DNA of 64,000 bases from Ctena decussata (taxonomy: Eukaryota > Mollusca > Bivalvia > Lucinida > Lucinidae): assembly GCA_963989385.1 (NCBI GenBank), contig OZ022502.1, forward strand, positions 47,733,454 through 47,797,453, in the 5' to 3' direction. Position numbers and translations under genes: made by a program. How positions within the stretch are numbered: position 1 is the first letter of the stretch; every line of letters starts with the position of its first letter. This document shows, piece after piece, positions 23,608-34,982 of the stretch. The notes under the pieces are model-generated. The model did no database searches, was not told the DNA's origin, and was given only the letters and a program-made list of their open reading frames with translations.

Positions 23608-23807
23608 GAGCCGCGACACGACAAAACAGAGTGATTGTGCGCCTAGCGCAGACTCAGACAAAACAAAGTGATTGTGCGCCTAGCTTAGACCCTTAGCTAC
23701 CCTTTAAGCGCTTAGCGAAGAGTCTGATCAGACTTGCTGATGCCTAGGCTGAATTGAGTCTGCACTAGACGCACAACCACATTGTTGGTTTTCTCGTGTA
23801 GCGACTC
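23608..23807. mobile_element. PAL MITE with ATTT target duplication
   Basis: GAGCCGCGACACGAC starts it and TAGCGACTC ends it; ATTT is found on both sides (23604-23607, 23808-23811). The left arm contains a second copy of its own first 40 or so bases (AAAACAAAGTGATTGTGCGC after AAAACAGAGTGATTGTGCGC), an internal rearrangement. Confidence 0.8.
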
Positions 23808-24030
23808 ATTTCCATATTTTCCTGTTTTGCGTTACATCATTATTCACAATAGATTCTGTATCCACAGAATGACTTGTTTCCTCATTCGCTGATGAAGATT
23901 GGGTTTACAGAGAACAAATTATGGCATTTCGGGTGGGCCCCCGTCTGAGTCTTTTACTTTAAGCGGACTTTGTTTTTTACCGTTGAAAAATGTCTAAACA
24001 GCCTACAGGATCACCCAAAAAATTATATAC

Positions 24031-25260
24031 AGAGGATCTTACGTGAGTGGCCATTTCATATAAAGGACTTCTATGCTTAAGGCGTGAATTTTCCCCATGA
24101 TTAAAAAGTAATACGGATCACAGACTTTTGCTTTGCATTTATGACTATGACATGCAACTTGCATGACAAATGCATTTTCAAGTGTTTGTGTCTATGCAAA
24201 GTACGTTAAACATACGTTGACGTTGACGTCATTGTTAAGATTAATTTTAAATTATCCTCAAACTGATCGTTGAGATAATGATTTATTGTATACTTTTCAC
24301 CCGTTTTTACCTATATTACTTTCATAACAGACAATAGTGGATAGTTTTGACCATATGTATGTGACCTTGACCTCATTTCAAGGTCATGGTACACAATATA
24401 ACCCTTGAAGATCACAGTGCTCCTGTTGACTATTCTTCTTTGGCTTACTGAGTATCGTTTCCCCCCGTGACCCAGCTTCCCACTAATATATATTGCGTAC
24501 TTGCAACGCATAAGTCTGCTGCATAAAGGAAATGCTGGGTCATGGGGGGGGGGGGGGAGTACTTGTATTTTACTTATAGTGAAGCCTTCTCTTTTGGCCG
24601 TTTTGACCGGAAGTGTAACTATGGTTTTGCATGCTTAAATACCAGTCAGGCGTAACAAGAAGAAACCTTTGATTTATATTGTGATATGCATGAATTTAGC
24701 ATGCATTTATGACAAAAAATTATGAAATGAATGACTGATTTCAATATTTTTATTACCTCAAAAATTAGGTATGCGAATATCTTGAATTTAGGGTAGGTAG
24801 AGTCAACCTGGATTATCTCCCCATGTCTTTGGGTCTGAATCACAAATGATCTGATTTCATACGGTATACATATTTGTGGAAGCTCTGCTATGAAAAATAT
24901 GCACAATTTATACTTTTGAAAATTCGGACCTGTTGTGCCGGTCTAATGGGGAAAATCCTCGCCTTAATCATAGAAGTCCTTTATGAAACGAGCCGAAAAC
25001 TGGTTTAGTAAATTTCATACGAAATGACCACAAGTGTAAGATTCTGTTTAAAAATGAGATTTTATCGCCTTCAGGATGAACATTCAAGATGAACAGAATT
25101 TCAGTAAGAAAACGCATTGATGACACCGTCGTTGTTAATGACGAGGCATGTACGCATCAAAATGTTAGTACACATGCGGTCATACGATTTTTTGACACGA
25201 CGTTAGCCATTGAATAACGGCGATGTCATATGATAAAGTTCCGTTCGCCAGCTTAGAACG
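24031..25260 (+). mobile_element. Host element split by copy 2 of the 0.92-kb TIR element
   Basis: The flanks GAGGATCTTACGTGAGTGG (24032-24050) and TGAAACGAGCC (from 24983) are contiguous at 61581-61620. The right part, with ACACATGCGGTCATACGATT and GACACGACGTTAGCC, matches 63628-63720. So this is the outer shell of the composite element at 61575-63720, here without its long interior. Confidence 0.65.
24062..24982. mobile_element. TIR element of about 0.92 kb, copy 2
   Basis: Ends AAAGGACTTCTATGCTTAAG and the inverse CTTAATCATAGAAGTCCTTT, more complete than copy 1 (12740-13660). The uninterrupted sequence TTCATATGAAACG at 61605-61617 gives the empty site, so insertion at TA is directly supported. 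It retains the TGACCTTGACCT motif and the GTGACCCAGC / GCTGGGTCA inverted pair around a G-run. Confidence 0.85.
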
Positions 25261-25508
25261 TAGCTAGAAATACTCTGTTCTGTACAGAATAATATTAGGT
25301 ACATTATCTAGCTTTAATCATTACTTTAAAACAAACATTCTCTTGAAGCCATAAGTGTAAATTTTGTCGCTTTTTTTGTAGCCTTACATCATGTAAACAT
25401 GTTGGGAACATACAAACTGCACTTTGAATTAAGATTGCTAAATAAAATAACGGCTTTAAGATTCTGGAAACAATTGCCTGAGGTTGTTCTACTACTGGTG
25501 AAAATCCA

Positions 25509-25635
25509 TTTTCCTTCGACAAACAAAAGTAAAACAACAGAAATACATGCAATAAAATAAAAAATTTAATTTTGCATGACTGTTTTTATTATTGCATGTA
25601 TTTCTGTTGTTTTACTTTTGTTTGTCGAAGGAAAA
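25509..25635. repeat. Perfect 47-bp inverted repeat (hairpin)
   Basis: The arm at 25509-25555 (starts TTTTCCTTCGACAAACAAAA) and the arm at 25589-25635 (ends TTTTGTTTGTCGAAGGAAAA) are exact complements around a 33-base loop. Exact identity suggests recent origin or ongoing conversion. A LINE 3'-end-like stretch, GACAAAAAATAAAGTTTCTA, and a TCTATG microsatellite follow at 25672-25715. Confidence 0.9.
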
Positions 25636-25683
25636 GCGCTACTGGGCTTATGTTATGTTATTCATGTTCGACAAAAAATAAAG

Positions 25684-25716
25684 TTTCTATGTCTATGTCT
25701 ATGTCTATGTCCATGC
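25684..25716 (+). repeat. TCTATG microsatellite
   Basis: About four to five TCTATG units directly after AATAAAGTT. Several non-LTR retrotransposon clades end in such short tandem tails, so this may mark a retroelement 3' end; no upstream coding was seen. Confidence 0.6.
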
Positions 25717-25769
25717 TTCCTTTGAGTTTTATAATTTTTTAAATGCCTGAGGTCACTTATTGTTCCCTA

Positions 25770-27230
25770 TATAGACTAACCTCTAGTTTGAACGTCTCCT
25801 ACGCAAAGCGAAAAGTGTGTATCAGCATACTTGACGAACTCTGTACATGTACTTTGCTGAACCTCAAGGCGCATATTAACTGCCGTAAATTTTTTAAAAT
25901 TTCTAAAATAATGATCGAATTGTCCTAAAATTGGAACATTTTTGTTTCACACTGCACTTATGCGTCTAAAAGATATAGCTGGAATGGAAAACAGTGAAGA
26001 CCCTGATCAGACTGCTCCTGAGCAGTCTGATCTGGGTCTGCACTGATGGCTCAAATGTATCTGTCCTTATACATAGTATTTTTACGACAATGGATCTACA
26101 CTGAGCATGATGCAAAAAAATGTCTGGTTGTATCCTACGGATAAGTCTGGCTTATGTCGGTTGGATTCAAATATGCTTTTATTCTAATGGATTTTAAATT
26201 CAGTTCTTGAACAATCTACCATGCGCAAAGTATAAAAGGATCAATCAGATACAATAATGTATTTTTTTTTCTGCCGTTTCGATTAAATGCTTACAATAAC
26301 ATTTATTTTTTTGCAATTTCGATAAAAGCTTTTATAAGTATTTCCACAAGGCTATTGCTATTGAAATGTGTTGTAGCCAAGTGTTAATGACAATAGTTCT
26401 GACTTAAATTGAGCCACGACACGACCAACCCAACAATGTGGTTGTGCGCCCAGCGCAGACTCAGATCAGCCTGGGCATCCGCCCAGTCTGATCAGCGTCT
26501 TCGCTGTCCGCATGGAGATAGCTTAGACCCTTAGGCTACCCTTTGAGCACTTAATGAAGAGTCTGATCAAAGTGAGCGGATGCCCAGGCTGATCTGAGGG
26601 TCTAAGCTAGCTCTATGCAGACAGCGAAGACTCAGATCAGACTGGGCGGATGCCCAGGCTGATCTGAGTCGCTACCCTTTGGGCACTTAATGAGGAGTCT
26701 GATCAAAGTGAGTGGATGCCCAGGCTGATCTAAGGGTCTAAGCTACTCTATGCGGACAGCGAAGACTCTGATCAGACTGGGCGGATGCCCAGGCTGATCT
26801 GAGTCTGCGCTTGGCGCACAACCACATTGTTGGTTTTGTCGTGTCGCGGCTTATTATTAATGTTTGTTGAAGTATATAAAAACGAAAACTTTTTTAATTT
26901 CATGCTTATAATAGCGAGTGCTCCATAAGATTGATTGTATATCTCATGCGCTTCTATACCTTTTAATCACCAATTCTTGTTTTCTAGTTGTCCGAAGTCC
27001 TTTCCTGTTTCCACAGGAACAAACTTAGCTGGCATGTTCAGTCGAATCCGTTTGATTAAAAACCATACTGAATCAGACTTACCACATGTCTATATTCGCT
27101 TTGGAAAAAAAAATCCAGCACATACAGGCTGACAACAGCAATTATAAACAGCCAGTTCATTATACATTTAATGATACTGTTCTTCTAAAGCCCCAGCACA
27201 AGCGACCAAAAGATAAGGCTGTTTGCAAAA
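25770..27230 (+). repeat. Duplicated block A3, paralogous to about 51045-52015
   Basis: Collinear matches: TCTCCTACGCAA and CATACTTGACGA (51070-51110), CCTACGG(A/C)TAAGTCTGG through CTTTTATTCTAATG and GTATAAAAGGATCAAT (51460-51570), TTGCAATTTCGATAAAAGCTT (51640), and CAAACTTAGCTGGCATGTTC against AACACATTTAGCTGCTTCAG (51895). PAL copy 26411-26851 interrupts this copy only. Confidence 0.7.
26411..26851. mobile_element. Enlarged PAL MITE, about 440 bp
   Basis: The outer arms are standard (GAGCCACGACACGACCAACC to GTCGTGTCGCGGCTT), but the centre is expanded by two extra rounds of the arm-plus-loop unit. GCGGATGCCCAGGCTGATCT or close variants occur four times. GACAGCGAAGACT and AGTCTGATCA segments alternate in orientation. 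This looks like replication slippage or template switching on a hairpin. Confidence 0.8.
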
Positions 27231-27270
27231 GATAGTTTTAGTAGCCGGCATGCTACATATATAATATATA

Positions 27271-28084
27271 CTGAGCAAAAGTGAAAACGCTACATTATAG
27301 ATGACAGTTTGAAACTAAGACAATGCTACTTTTAATGCCTGGATACATATTTTTGGGCGTGCGAGACAGTAAGCAAAAGAATGTCTTTAAAAAATGCATC
27401 TGAAACTCTTCGAAAAAGCAAAAAACTACTCATAAGTGTAACCCAGAAAACTAGGAAATAAAAGCTGTATTTTTCAAAATTACAAATTATCTCCCATTGC
27501 ATTAAAATATAGTGATTTTTAATTTTCGATTATTCCTTTGTTTATCACTTTTTTGAGCAAATCATTTCGCGTTGTTGTAGTACAGTACATCATGCATTTT
27601 ACCCATCGTTAGTTTCAATGACAAATGAGATAATATTTGAGTGAACAGTCAAGTTAATTTCTTATGGGAATTTCCACTTATCAAGCTTTCTTTTTGTGTT
27701 TTCGAAGAGATAGCGATATTTCAACACTGGTTTTCAAAGACATGAAAGCGCATATTGATGTGTGCTTTCGTTTTTGACATTTCTGGAACACTGATTGTGT
27801 GCCTAAGCCAAAATAAGGATAACTGTACGGTGTACTCCGTGTTTTTAATAAAGTGTAAAATGACAGATCGACTTCCTTTATTTGCACCGAAAAAAACTGC
27901 ACCCCTGTCCACTTTGAAATGTGTTTTTGCTTTATCTGAAATGGCTTTTACAGTTTTACTCTGGTATCTTGGCCTTACACATGCATGTAGCTTTAAAATG
28001 CATTCTTATTCATTAATTTTTCTGGCTCCATAAACACAGAAAATTAGAAGAAAAATCACGTGTAGCGTTTTCACTTTTGTTCAG
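27271..28084. mobile_element. 814-bp TIR element, Tc1/mariner-like ends, non-coding
   Basis: The 5' end CTGAGCAAAAGTGAAAACGC and the 3' end GCGTTTTCACTTTTGTTCAG are inverted repeats over at least 24 bp with one mismatch. The flanks are TATATA and TATATG, fitting TA targets. Open frames inside are short and share no transposase motif. The paralogous block near 52015 lacks it. Confidence 0.8.
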
Positions 28085-28632
28085 TATATGTGTACTCTGA
28101 TTCCGACATCGCATTTACTCATTTTTGCCCAAAGGACTATTTTATCCATAAAAATATAGAACGCAATCTAAAGAATTGTTGATCAGACAAATGCTCCTGT
28201 AAAGTTAATTTCATCAATGTTTCTTTGTTATAATCAGATTTCTGGTGTCAAAGACCAAACATTATGCTGCGTCATTTATAAATGATGACAACGAAACATT
28301 CTAAATTCAGAACACATGTTTGAAAATCAAGGCGATTACTAGTACGCTCTATGGACTTTCTAGTTTCAAAGAAGCCGGTTCTGTTATAAACTTTTGAAAT
28401 ACTGAATCTGTAAGCTCCCAAGCAGTGTTTGTTACGTTTTTGAGCTATGCCGGGACTATCAGAACATGCAAAGATCGATTCGTCGAAACATTCAGGTTGC
28501 ACGTGCAGTACAAAACATGGTTATTACAAACGGATGTTACAAATGGGCGAACAGCTATCTAAACCCTGCATGCAATGTTTATTCCAAGCATTGAACACTG
28601 AGTACTGTATTATGCCCGCTTTAACAATAATT

Positions 28633-28870
28633 GAGCCGCGACACGATAAAACCAACAAAATGAAATGTGCGCTCAGCGAAGACTCAGATAAGCCTGGGCA
28701 TCCGCCCAGTCTGATCAGAGCCTTCGCTGTCCGTGTAGAGCTAATTTATGCCCTTAACTACCCTTCAAGTGCACAGCGAAGACTCTGATCAGTCTTTGTG
28801 AATTCCCAGGCTGATCTGAGTCTTCGCGTTGTGCAGATACCGCTTTGTTGGTTTTGTCGTGTCGCGGCTC
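28633..28870. mobile_element. PAL MITE, GAAGACTC subtype
   Basis: Complete copy from GAGCCGCGACACGATAAAAC to TTTTGTCGTGTCGCGGCTC. The arms carry CGAAGACTCAGATAAGCCTG and its inverse. Target duplication not evident. Absent from the matching site near 52565-52575. Confidence 0.8.
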
Positions 28871-28952
28871 GTATAAAAAATGCATGGAGTAAATGGCATG
28901 TTGCATCAGTATATAACCAGTTATCAAAGGTGAAAAAAATCAAAGGCAAAAC

Positions 28953-28953
<1 letters not shown>

Positions 28954-28983
<30 letters not shown>
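28954..28983. repeat. T30 homopolymer
   Basis: Thirty T in a row, adjoining a GGCAAAACG flank. The paralogue at about 52750 has only a short A-run, so expansion or a retro-insertion tail is possible. Confidence 0.8.
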
Positions 28984-28986
<3 letters not shown>

Positions 28987-29167
28987 TAATGATTATACAT
29001 TCATTTTCTCCAGAGATAGTGTGGCAAATTTATTGCATTTGTGTGCAGATTGGGTTACAAAGTTTGAAAAACTGTGTTGATTGGCATCCATATAAAAATG
29101 TGTTGAATTCCATGAAGATAAAATATTTTCAGTGGCTGTTTTATGACGCCATTTATTTAATATCGTT

Positions 29168-29340
29168 CTCCTTCCGCTGATTCAAGAAGGGCAGTTGTCA
29201 GCTACTGGCGAAAGTATGTGCACTTAGTACTGGTTAACCGCTTAGGAGGTCTAAGCCTGCCCAGGAATAGTGTGGTTAGGTTAACTGACAGTCCCGACAT
29301 GACCTTATTTGTTTACCGTGGACGTTAAGCGTCAAATCAA
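29168..29340 (+). mobile_element. tRNA-headed SINE (family T), 5'-truncated
   Basis: Matches 42917-43090: CTCCTTCCGCTGATTCAAGA to GTTTACCGTGGACGTTAAGC and CAAATCAACCAA. The tRNA-like head is missing, as expected of 5' truncation or removal. It lies in block A4 and is absent from both paralogues. Confidence 0.85.
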
Positions 29341-29560
29341 CCAATTTAATACCGACAAGACGAAGTACCAATTAAACGTGCACTGCCTGTCAAGTGACAG
29401 ATTAAACGCAAATTAGAAATTAACAGCATCTTTATGTCTGAAGTGTTTAAATAGTTCTAGACTCTGCTTCGAAATGGAAAACGTTAAAACGGGGAAAAAT
29501 TAAATTAGTTCTTATAGGTTATGCACTAAATCAATGTTTTTGTTGAGTAACCTTAAAATG

Positions 29561-30447
29561 TACTTGTGACGTTTCTGTAATGTTCAGATGTCAGTAAAGT
29601 TGGCTGATTTATACTTCCAGAATATGAAGAATTCTTATACTTTGAAATTCATTTCAGCAACGAAACATTAATTTCAAGTCTAGATATTACCGAGAATCCC
29701 ACCGGAGTACCACATTAAACTAACGTCTTGACATACATAATATCCATTTTGGTCTTAAAATAAGGAGGGGTGGCAGTGGTGTGAGGGTATTCACGCAGCG
29801 GCAGAACTGTGATTCCATGTTAAAACTCAACTACTTAGTTTCTTAATATTGATAAAAGCATTATGCCGAAACTTCATAAATTTAGAGTGACAGTGAAATA
29901 TTGCTTATCCTTCCACGGACTTTCTTCTATTCTAATAGTGAAAAAGTATCTTTACAGCAACCCTATTAAATTACATAAAAAAAGTGTGAAAGATCCTAAG
30001 GTTGAAACTATTGTTAGGGCATCTATTATCATTAGAAAGCTGATATGACACTACAAGATCAAGAAAAGTTATAACACATAAAAAGAAAGAAAGGAATACA
30101 TATCACACTAAAACAAGCAGAAATAAAGAAAAGAATGTGAGACTCTAATAGTGTAATACGGAATAATGTTCTACCATATCTCTGTATATTTATTTATACA
30201 AATGCACGAAGAAGACATATAAAATCATGTGTTTGCTCTAAAATCTCAAAACGCCCAGTCTTTCCTTAAATAAAACTTGACGTCGGCATTGCACTATTTC
30301 AGACAGTTGTAGAGTCTTTGAGAACATGATTGTCAATCAATTTTCTGTCAGGACGAAAATGGTATTGAAGGAGCGCTGGATCTACCGATATGCTTGCATT
30401 AGTTATTCTGCAAGTTTGGACACCTAAAGTAATTATCAAAATTGTCC
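29561..30447. other. Unassigned stretch
   Basis: AT-rich, no exon, RNA gene or repeat recognised. Confidence 0.35.
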
Positions 30448-30689
30448 TTAACCCATTAATGCCTAGCACCCCAAAAATGGGATAAAGGCAACCAGTGCCG
30501 ACCCAGATCAGACGCCGCATTTGAGGCGTCTGATGAGGGTCTACACTTTTTTTTCAAACGACAAATGGGTATTTTTCCTCAATTTAAAAAAAAAATCAAA
30601 AAAGAAACTAAACCTGACACCCCTTAAATGACAAATGGACTCGTCTAATATATACAGATAGAAGAGTCCACTAGGCATTAATGGGTTAA
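30448..30689. mobile_element. TTAA-flanked MITE, piggyBac-like
   Basis: TTAA followed by CCCATTAATGCCTAG at the left and CTAGGCATTAATGGG followed by TTAA at the right. TTAA duplications and a CCC start are typical of piggyBac elements (family knowledge); no transposase is present. An inner hairpin, CAGACGCCGCATTTGAGGCG TCTG, lies near 30508. A degraded relative is at 11209-11400. Confidence 0.8.
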
Positions 30690-31851
30690 ATGGAACAGTT
30701 AGTTTTTAAAATGCATTAATGCGTCCAAACGATGCAGATGGAATGGCAAACAATGTAGACCCTGTTCAGAATGTTCCTTCCTTATGAAAGATGTGGGTTG
30801 TTTCCAACTATGGTTTGAGGGCTGGATTTGGATTTGGATTGTTTCAGTTCCTGGTCTTTGCATACTTTTTACATGCATTGTTTTCTTATACCTACGAGCG
30901 GCGTTCGAAAAGTTTTGCAAATGGCCTCATGACCATGTTTAGGAGCATGCTGGTAACAACTGCTATGCATGTACTGAAAGCACTGCATTTTGTCTTTACA
31001 ATGATACGAAACACTATACAAAAACACTTTTCCTTATTGAGTTACAACGCATTTTAATAGGTCCCAGTCATACCACTGGGCTAATTTTATATGTAAAATC
31101 TTTTCAGTGTTAGGCATTTTAGTCAAATATCCTTGTAAATACCAAATTAATCTTTGTCATTTGCTTGTCCATCGTTGCCTATAATATCCATACAAAAGTT
31201 AGAAGGGCGGCAGCTATTATCGATTTATTCCTTGCAAAGCAATGCGTAGTTCTTATGACGTTATTGAATTTTACGTTAACGTCATTTTTGAAAGCTTGCA
31301 GAGGCTTCTTTTTTGGCATTAATTTGAATTTGTTGGCAGGTTTTCGTTGACCCATGTAAATGCTCTTGCCGACAATATTTTGAATGCTAATACACTTGTT
31401 TTCATTACAAAATCATCAAATTTTAGTAGAAATGGAGAAATTGCTACAGCATAAAGTACGGATAATTCATATTCCCGACCCTGTACGGAAGCCAGATTAA
31501 AACTAATTTCCGCGATATTTACAGAACAACATTGTCTGGGCTTTGTCTTTAACTAACAAAGATAAACAGATATCAAAGACTGCTGATATATAAATTACGG
31601 CCTACTAAAGTAAAATTCTGCAGTGTCTTTAGGGTATACCTCTTTCAAAGAATTTAAAAATGGGTCCTTTTTTAAAAAATGCACCTTGTTTGCAGACTTC
31701 TCTTCGCATAATATAGCTTTATGTGTTTTTGCAATCAGAAGTTCTGTCTGTATGGTGGTTACCGAGATATTACGTCATTTGCAAAACTTTCCGAACGCCC
31801 CTCATATTTGTCCCAGTGCTTAGCAAGTTTACAACACTTGCATTGGTTATT
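30690..31851. other. Mostly unassigned
   Basis: 30720-30775 (GCGTCCAAACGATGCAGATG, CAATGTAGACCCTG) resembles 25970-26030 and may be a piece of a MITE related to the 30448 element. The open frames of 60-90 codons here show no domain and are probably chance. Confidence 0.35.
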
Positions 31852-32084
31852 GAGCCGCGACACGAGAAAACCAATAGAGTGGTTATGCGCCCAAAGCAGA
31901 CTCAGATCAGCCTTGGCATCTGCAAAGTATGATCAGACTCTTCTGTAAGCCCTTACAGGGTAGCTAAGGGTCTAAGCTACCTCCATGCGAACAGTGAAGA
32001 CTCTGATCAGCCTAGGCGGATGTCCAGGCTGCTCTGAGTCTGCGCTGTGTGCACAACCACTCTGTTGGTTTTCTCGCGTCGCTC
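31852..32084. mobile_element. PAL MITE
   Basis: GAGCCGCGACACGAGAAAAC to TTTTCTCGCGTCGCTC, with the middle segment TACAGGGTAGCTAAGGGTCT. The right end has lost two bases of the terminal GCGGCTC. No clear target duplication. Confidence 0.8.
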
Positions 32085-34020
32085 AGATAACAAGGCATTT
32101 CAGACGAAACGTTTTGCACACGGAAGGCGTCTGTTGGCGAAAATAATAGCAGCGTGACAAGACCAAAAAGACTTTCTCTCCTGGTACTTTCCTGATCAAA
32201 TAGTTCATCTGTTTATTTCAGTTTACTTATTTATATATTTGATATTATTATTTTATTCTTTAATTATTATTCAATGTATAAAGTATATACTATTTAGTTC
32301 ATATATTTATTTTATCTATTTATTTCATTTTTAACATTTTTATCATGTTTCCTTGATTCCGACTCACATGCATGTAATTCTAATATCAGAGAATCAAAGA
32401 CTTTTGTTTTCCTACGAATATGAAACGACTCTTCCCATTAACAATGATATCTGTATAATGACGTTTCAAAATTTAAAGACATGTTTCATTTCATAACTGC
32501 TCATCTGTTGCAATGAAACGCTAGGCATTAGACATGTTAGAAGGTTTAACTGTTATAACCTTTATCAATTTATTGAATCATTTTGAGAAATTCAAATTTA
32601 AAACTCAGCGAATAATTGCTTAAATTAATTTTTCTTAAAACTCAGCATTCTTGAAAACTGCATGTATTACAACTTTGATCCTTACTATGAACCTCTTAAT
32701 TCTTCACTTGAAATATTATACCTGAAAGAGAAATGAATGTCTCAGAATATATGTTCTACAATTGTTTTTACGAAAACACTGGCTGATCTGAGATATGCTT
32801 TTCGCACAAGACATAAGGGATATTTTCTCATGAACTAGATCAAATTTTGCAAATTCATATTACATTTGCATTAAATGCATTCGGTTCGAATATCCAGTGA
32901 ACTAGCAACATAAGCTTGGACTCCGAATGACATTTATTTGCTGATTATTTTACAATAGAATCTGCATTTCAGAACAATATCATATTAATAAAAGCAATTT
33001 GGTTTAGTGTTTGCAATAAAATGGTATTTGTCATCGCAGTGAAGTAACACTTGGGAATAAAATGCAAAGTTGAATTCTAGTTCAGACAAAATGTACTTTT
33101 ATAAAGACTAATAGGCTCAATTCTCTTATCGACGTTACCCAAGTGGCTCAACGGTACGTAACCATAGTTGCACACACTTGGACTAAAAGGCAACCGAATG
33201 ATAAGTACTAAATGAAATTCAATTATAAAACAATCAGGTTTTATACAATAAACTTATAGACACATTAATTGCTGTTGCTATACCAAGAACACTACGGCAT
33301 TGATTTGATCAGTTCAGGGTATATGGGTACAATGCCTGATTTTTTCCGGCTGCTACCATGACCTAGAACATTCTAAATGTAAAAATGTTGCTTTTTTAAC
33401 CAGCCCCATTGTTAAACGTTATGCAGCCTTGAACGTGTGACAGTTGCAAAGCTTGATCCTTTACTTGCATTTACGCATGTCATTTTACTTAAGAGAGTGG
33501 CTGCTTCTTTCAACATTTTTTGCACACATGACAACATAAAGTTAGCAGCAATTTCGTACATTATGAATAAAGACCGTGGCACAAAACATTTGTCATCTTA
33601 AATGCTAATTAAAACCCTCTTGACAACTAAAAGCGGAACAAGAGGCACCAAGATGCACTATTGTGTTGACTTGAACTTTGCGTACGAGTCTTTATTGCTT
33701 CAAGGAGAGTATGATGTGAAGTCGAACTAGATTCAGACCAGTCTATAATTGCTAAAAAAGTACCAAGCAAAGGTTTTAACAGCATGGACCGGTTGCTCTC
33801 AAGTCTGCAATTAAATCATTTGTTAAGCATGTTTCATAGAATATTCTCATAAGATTTTTTTCTATTATCTTCATTATTTATTTTTCGAATAACATTTGAG
33901 GTTTTCTGAACTTGAAACTTATTTTCCAAATACAAATGCTAGTTATGAGGAGGGAGTTGACAAGCATAATAGTGTCAGTTTTGGCTGCACCACATCTTAT
34001 CTGTCCTGCTGTACCATTGA
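32085..34020. other. Nearly 2 kb with nothing recognised
   Basis: Strongly AT-rich, with a TTTATTTATATATTTGATAT-type low-complexity part at 32215-32345. No repeat shared with the rest of the window and no exon that could be supported. Confidence 0.4.
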
Positions 34021-34270
34021 CCCCTCTACGACAACGCAACAGGTGCAGTTCAGATGAATGACAGCACGGGAGAATGGATCAGAACATCAGTTGGAGTTAG
34101 GGTAGGTTGTGTTCTCTTACCCACTCTCTTCAATATTTTTTCCATAGGAGCATGTCTTATATCTGGAAAAGAAAATGATGGAAAGGTCAGCATGGGCGGC
34201 AGAATTACTACCAACCAGCAATTTACTGATGACATTGACACTCTTGCTCAGGAGAGGCAATCAGTAGGGT

Positions 34271-34429
34271 AGAGTCTGGTAACTTCGGACGGCGGGTAAA
34301 TTCGGACAGTGACATTGCTTCCTTTATATGTCAGTTGTTTGGAATTAAGCAAAATTAACCGGGCAAACAGTTTTACTGTTGGCCATGATATGTCCGAATT
34401 TACCCGCCTGTCCGAAGTTACCTGACTCT
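34271..34429. mobile_element. Foldback MITE inserted in the reverse transcriptase pseudogene
   Basis: AGAGTCTGGTAACTTCGGAC at the left is inverted as GTCCGAAGTTACCTGACTCT at the right. The next blocks, GGGTAAATTCGGACA and TGTCCGAATTTACCC, also pair. A second copy is at 49285-49496 with a different loop. It separates the FTDDID box from the downstream thumb-like part of the pseudogene. Confidence 0.8.
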
Positions 34430-34622
34430 CTCCTAGAAGCCGTTATGAAAAGTCTCAACAAAAGGGGATAGTGCTGAGAAGATAAACTGATTACAAACAG
34501 TGTCAATGCCATCCAAAATGGAAATCACGGTAAAAGGGCAGAGGGTGGGAACTGTGACAATTTTCAAATACCTTGAGAAGTTGCCTCCAATAATGGCTCC
34601 AAATCTGAGTTTCTTTCAAGGA

Positions 34623-34862
34623 AGGGGATAGTCGGGTGGTGCGATGGTGCTGTGTGTAACTTCCAATGCCGGGGGTCCTACTGATTTGGAACATTGTAGG
34701 GCAAGGACCTACTGTGCTTGCAGTAGTTGCGGGTGGGAGTTGTTTGGACATTTTTTCTCTCGTCTATCATTTCTCCTCTTTCTCCCTCTCTGGGAGACGG
34801 CCCGATATAGACTGAAATACTGTCTCAAAGGGCCGTTAAACCACAAAAAATCATTCAATCAA
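34623..34862 (+). mobile_element. SINE-like family S4 with 12-bp target duplication
   Basis: TTCTTTCAAGGA lies on both sides (34611-34622, 34863-34874). Removing the insert rejoins the reverse transcriptase coding as LSRIA. The unit runs AGGGGATAGTCGGG to GGGCCGTTAAACCACAAAAA and a TCATTCAATCAA tail. This defines the true ends of the S4 family. A long, perfect duplication is the signature of LINE-mediated insertion. Confidence 0.9.
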
Positions 34863-34982
34863 TTCTTTCAAGGATTGCACGAGTCATCGCAGTCGTAATA
34901 AAGCTGAAACGAGTTGGAAGAGAGATAAAACCATATCAGTTTAGTCAAATGGGATACATTATGCTCATTTGTTATATCCATC

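Larger units (their letters stand above)
28345..29560 (+). repeat. Duplicated block A4, paralogous to about 52360-53085
   Basis: Matches in order: AGTTTCAAAGAAGCCG, TTTGAAATACT, TGCACGTGCAGTACAAAA, GGAGTAAATG, GATAAAATATTTTCA, TTAATTAAACGTGCA-like, CAGCATCTTTAT, TCTGCTTCGAAATGGAAA. PAL 28633-28870, the T-run and the SINE at 29168 are present only in this copy. Confidence 0.75.

Noticed and set aside
25509..25635. microRNA precursor
   Set aside because: A perfect 47-bp stem next to a LINE-like tail is better explained as an inverted duplication; a miRNA stem normally has bulges. Only small-RNA data could revive the idea.
27271..28084. Autonomous Tc1/mariner transposon
   Set aside because: Ends fit, but there is no frame with transposase motifs in 814 bp; treated as non-autonomous.
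28954..28983. Poly(A) tail of a processed pseudogene on the minus strand
   Set aside because: No coding or gene-like sequence adjoins on the expected side and no target duplication was found.
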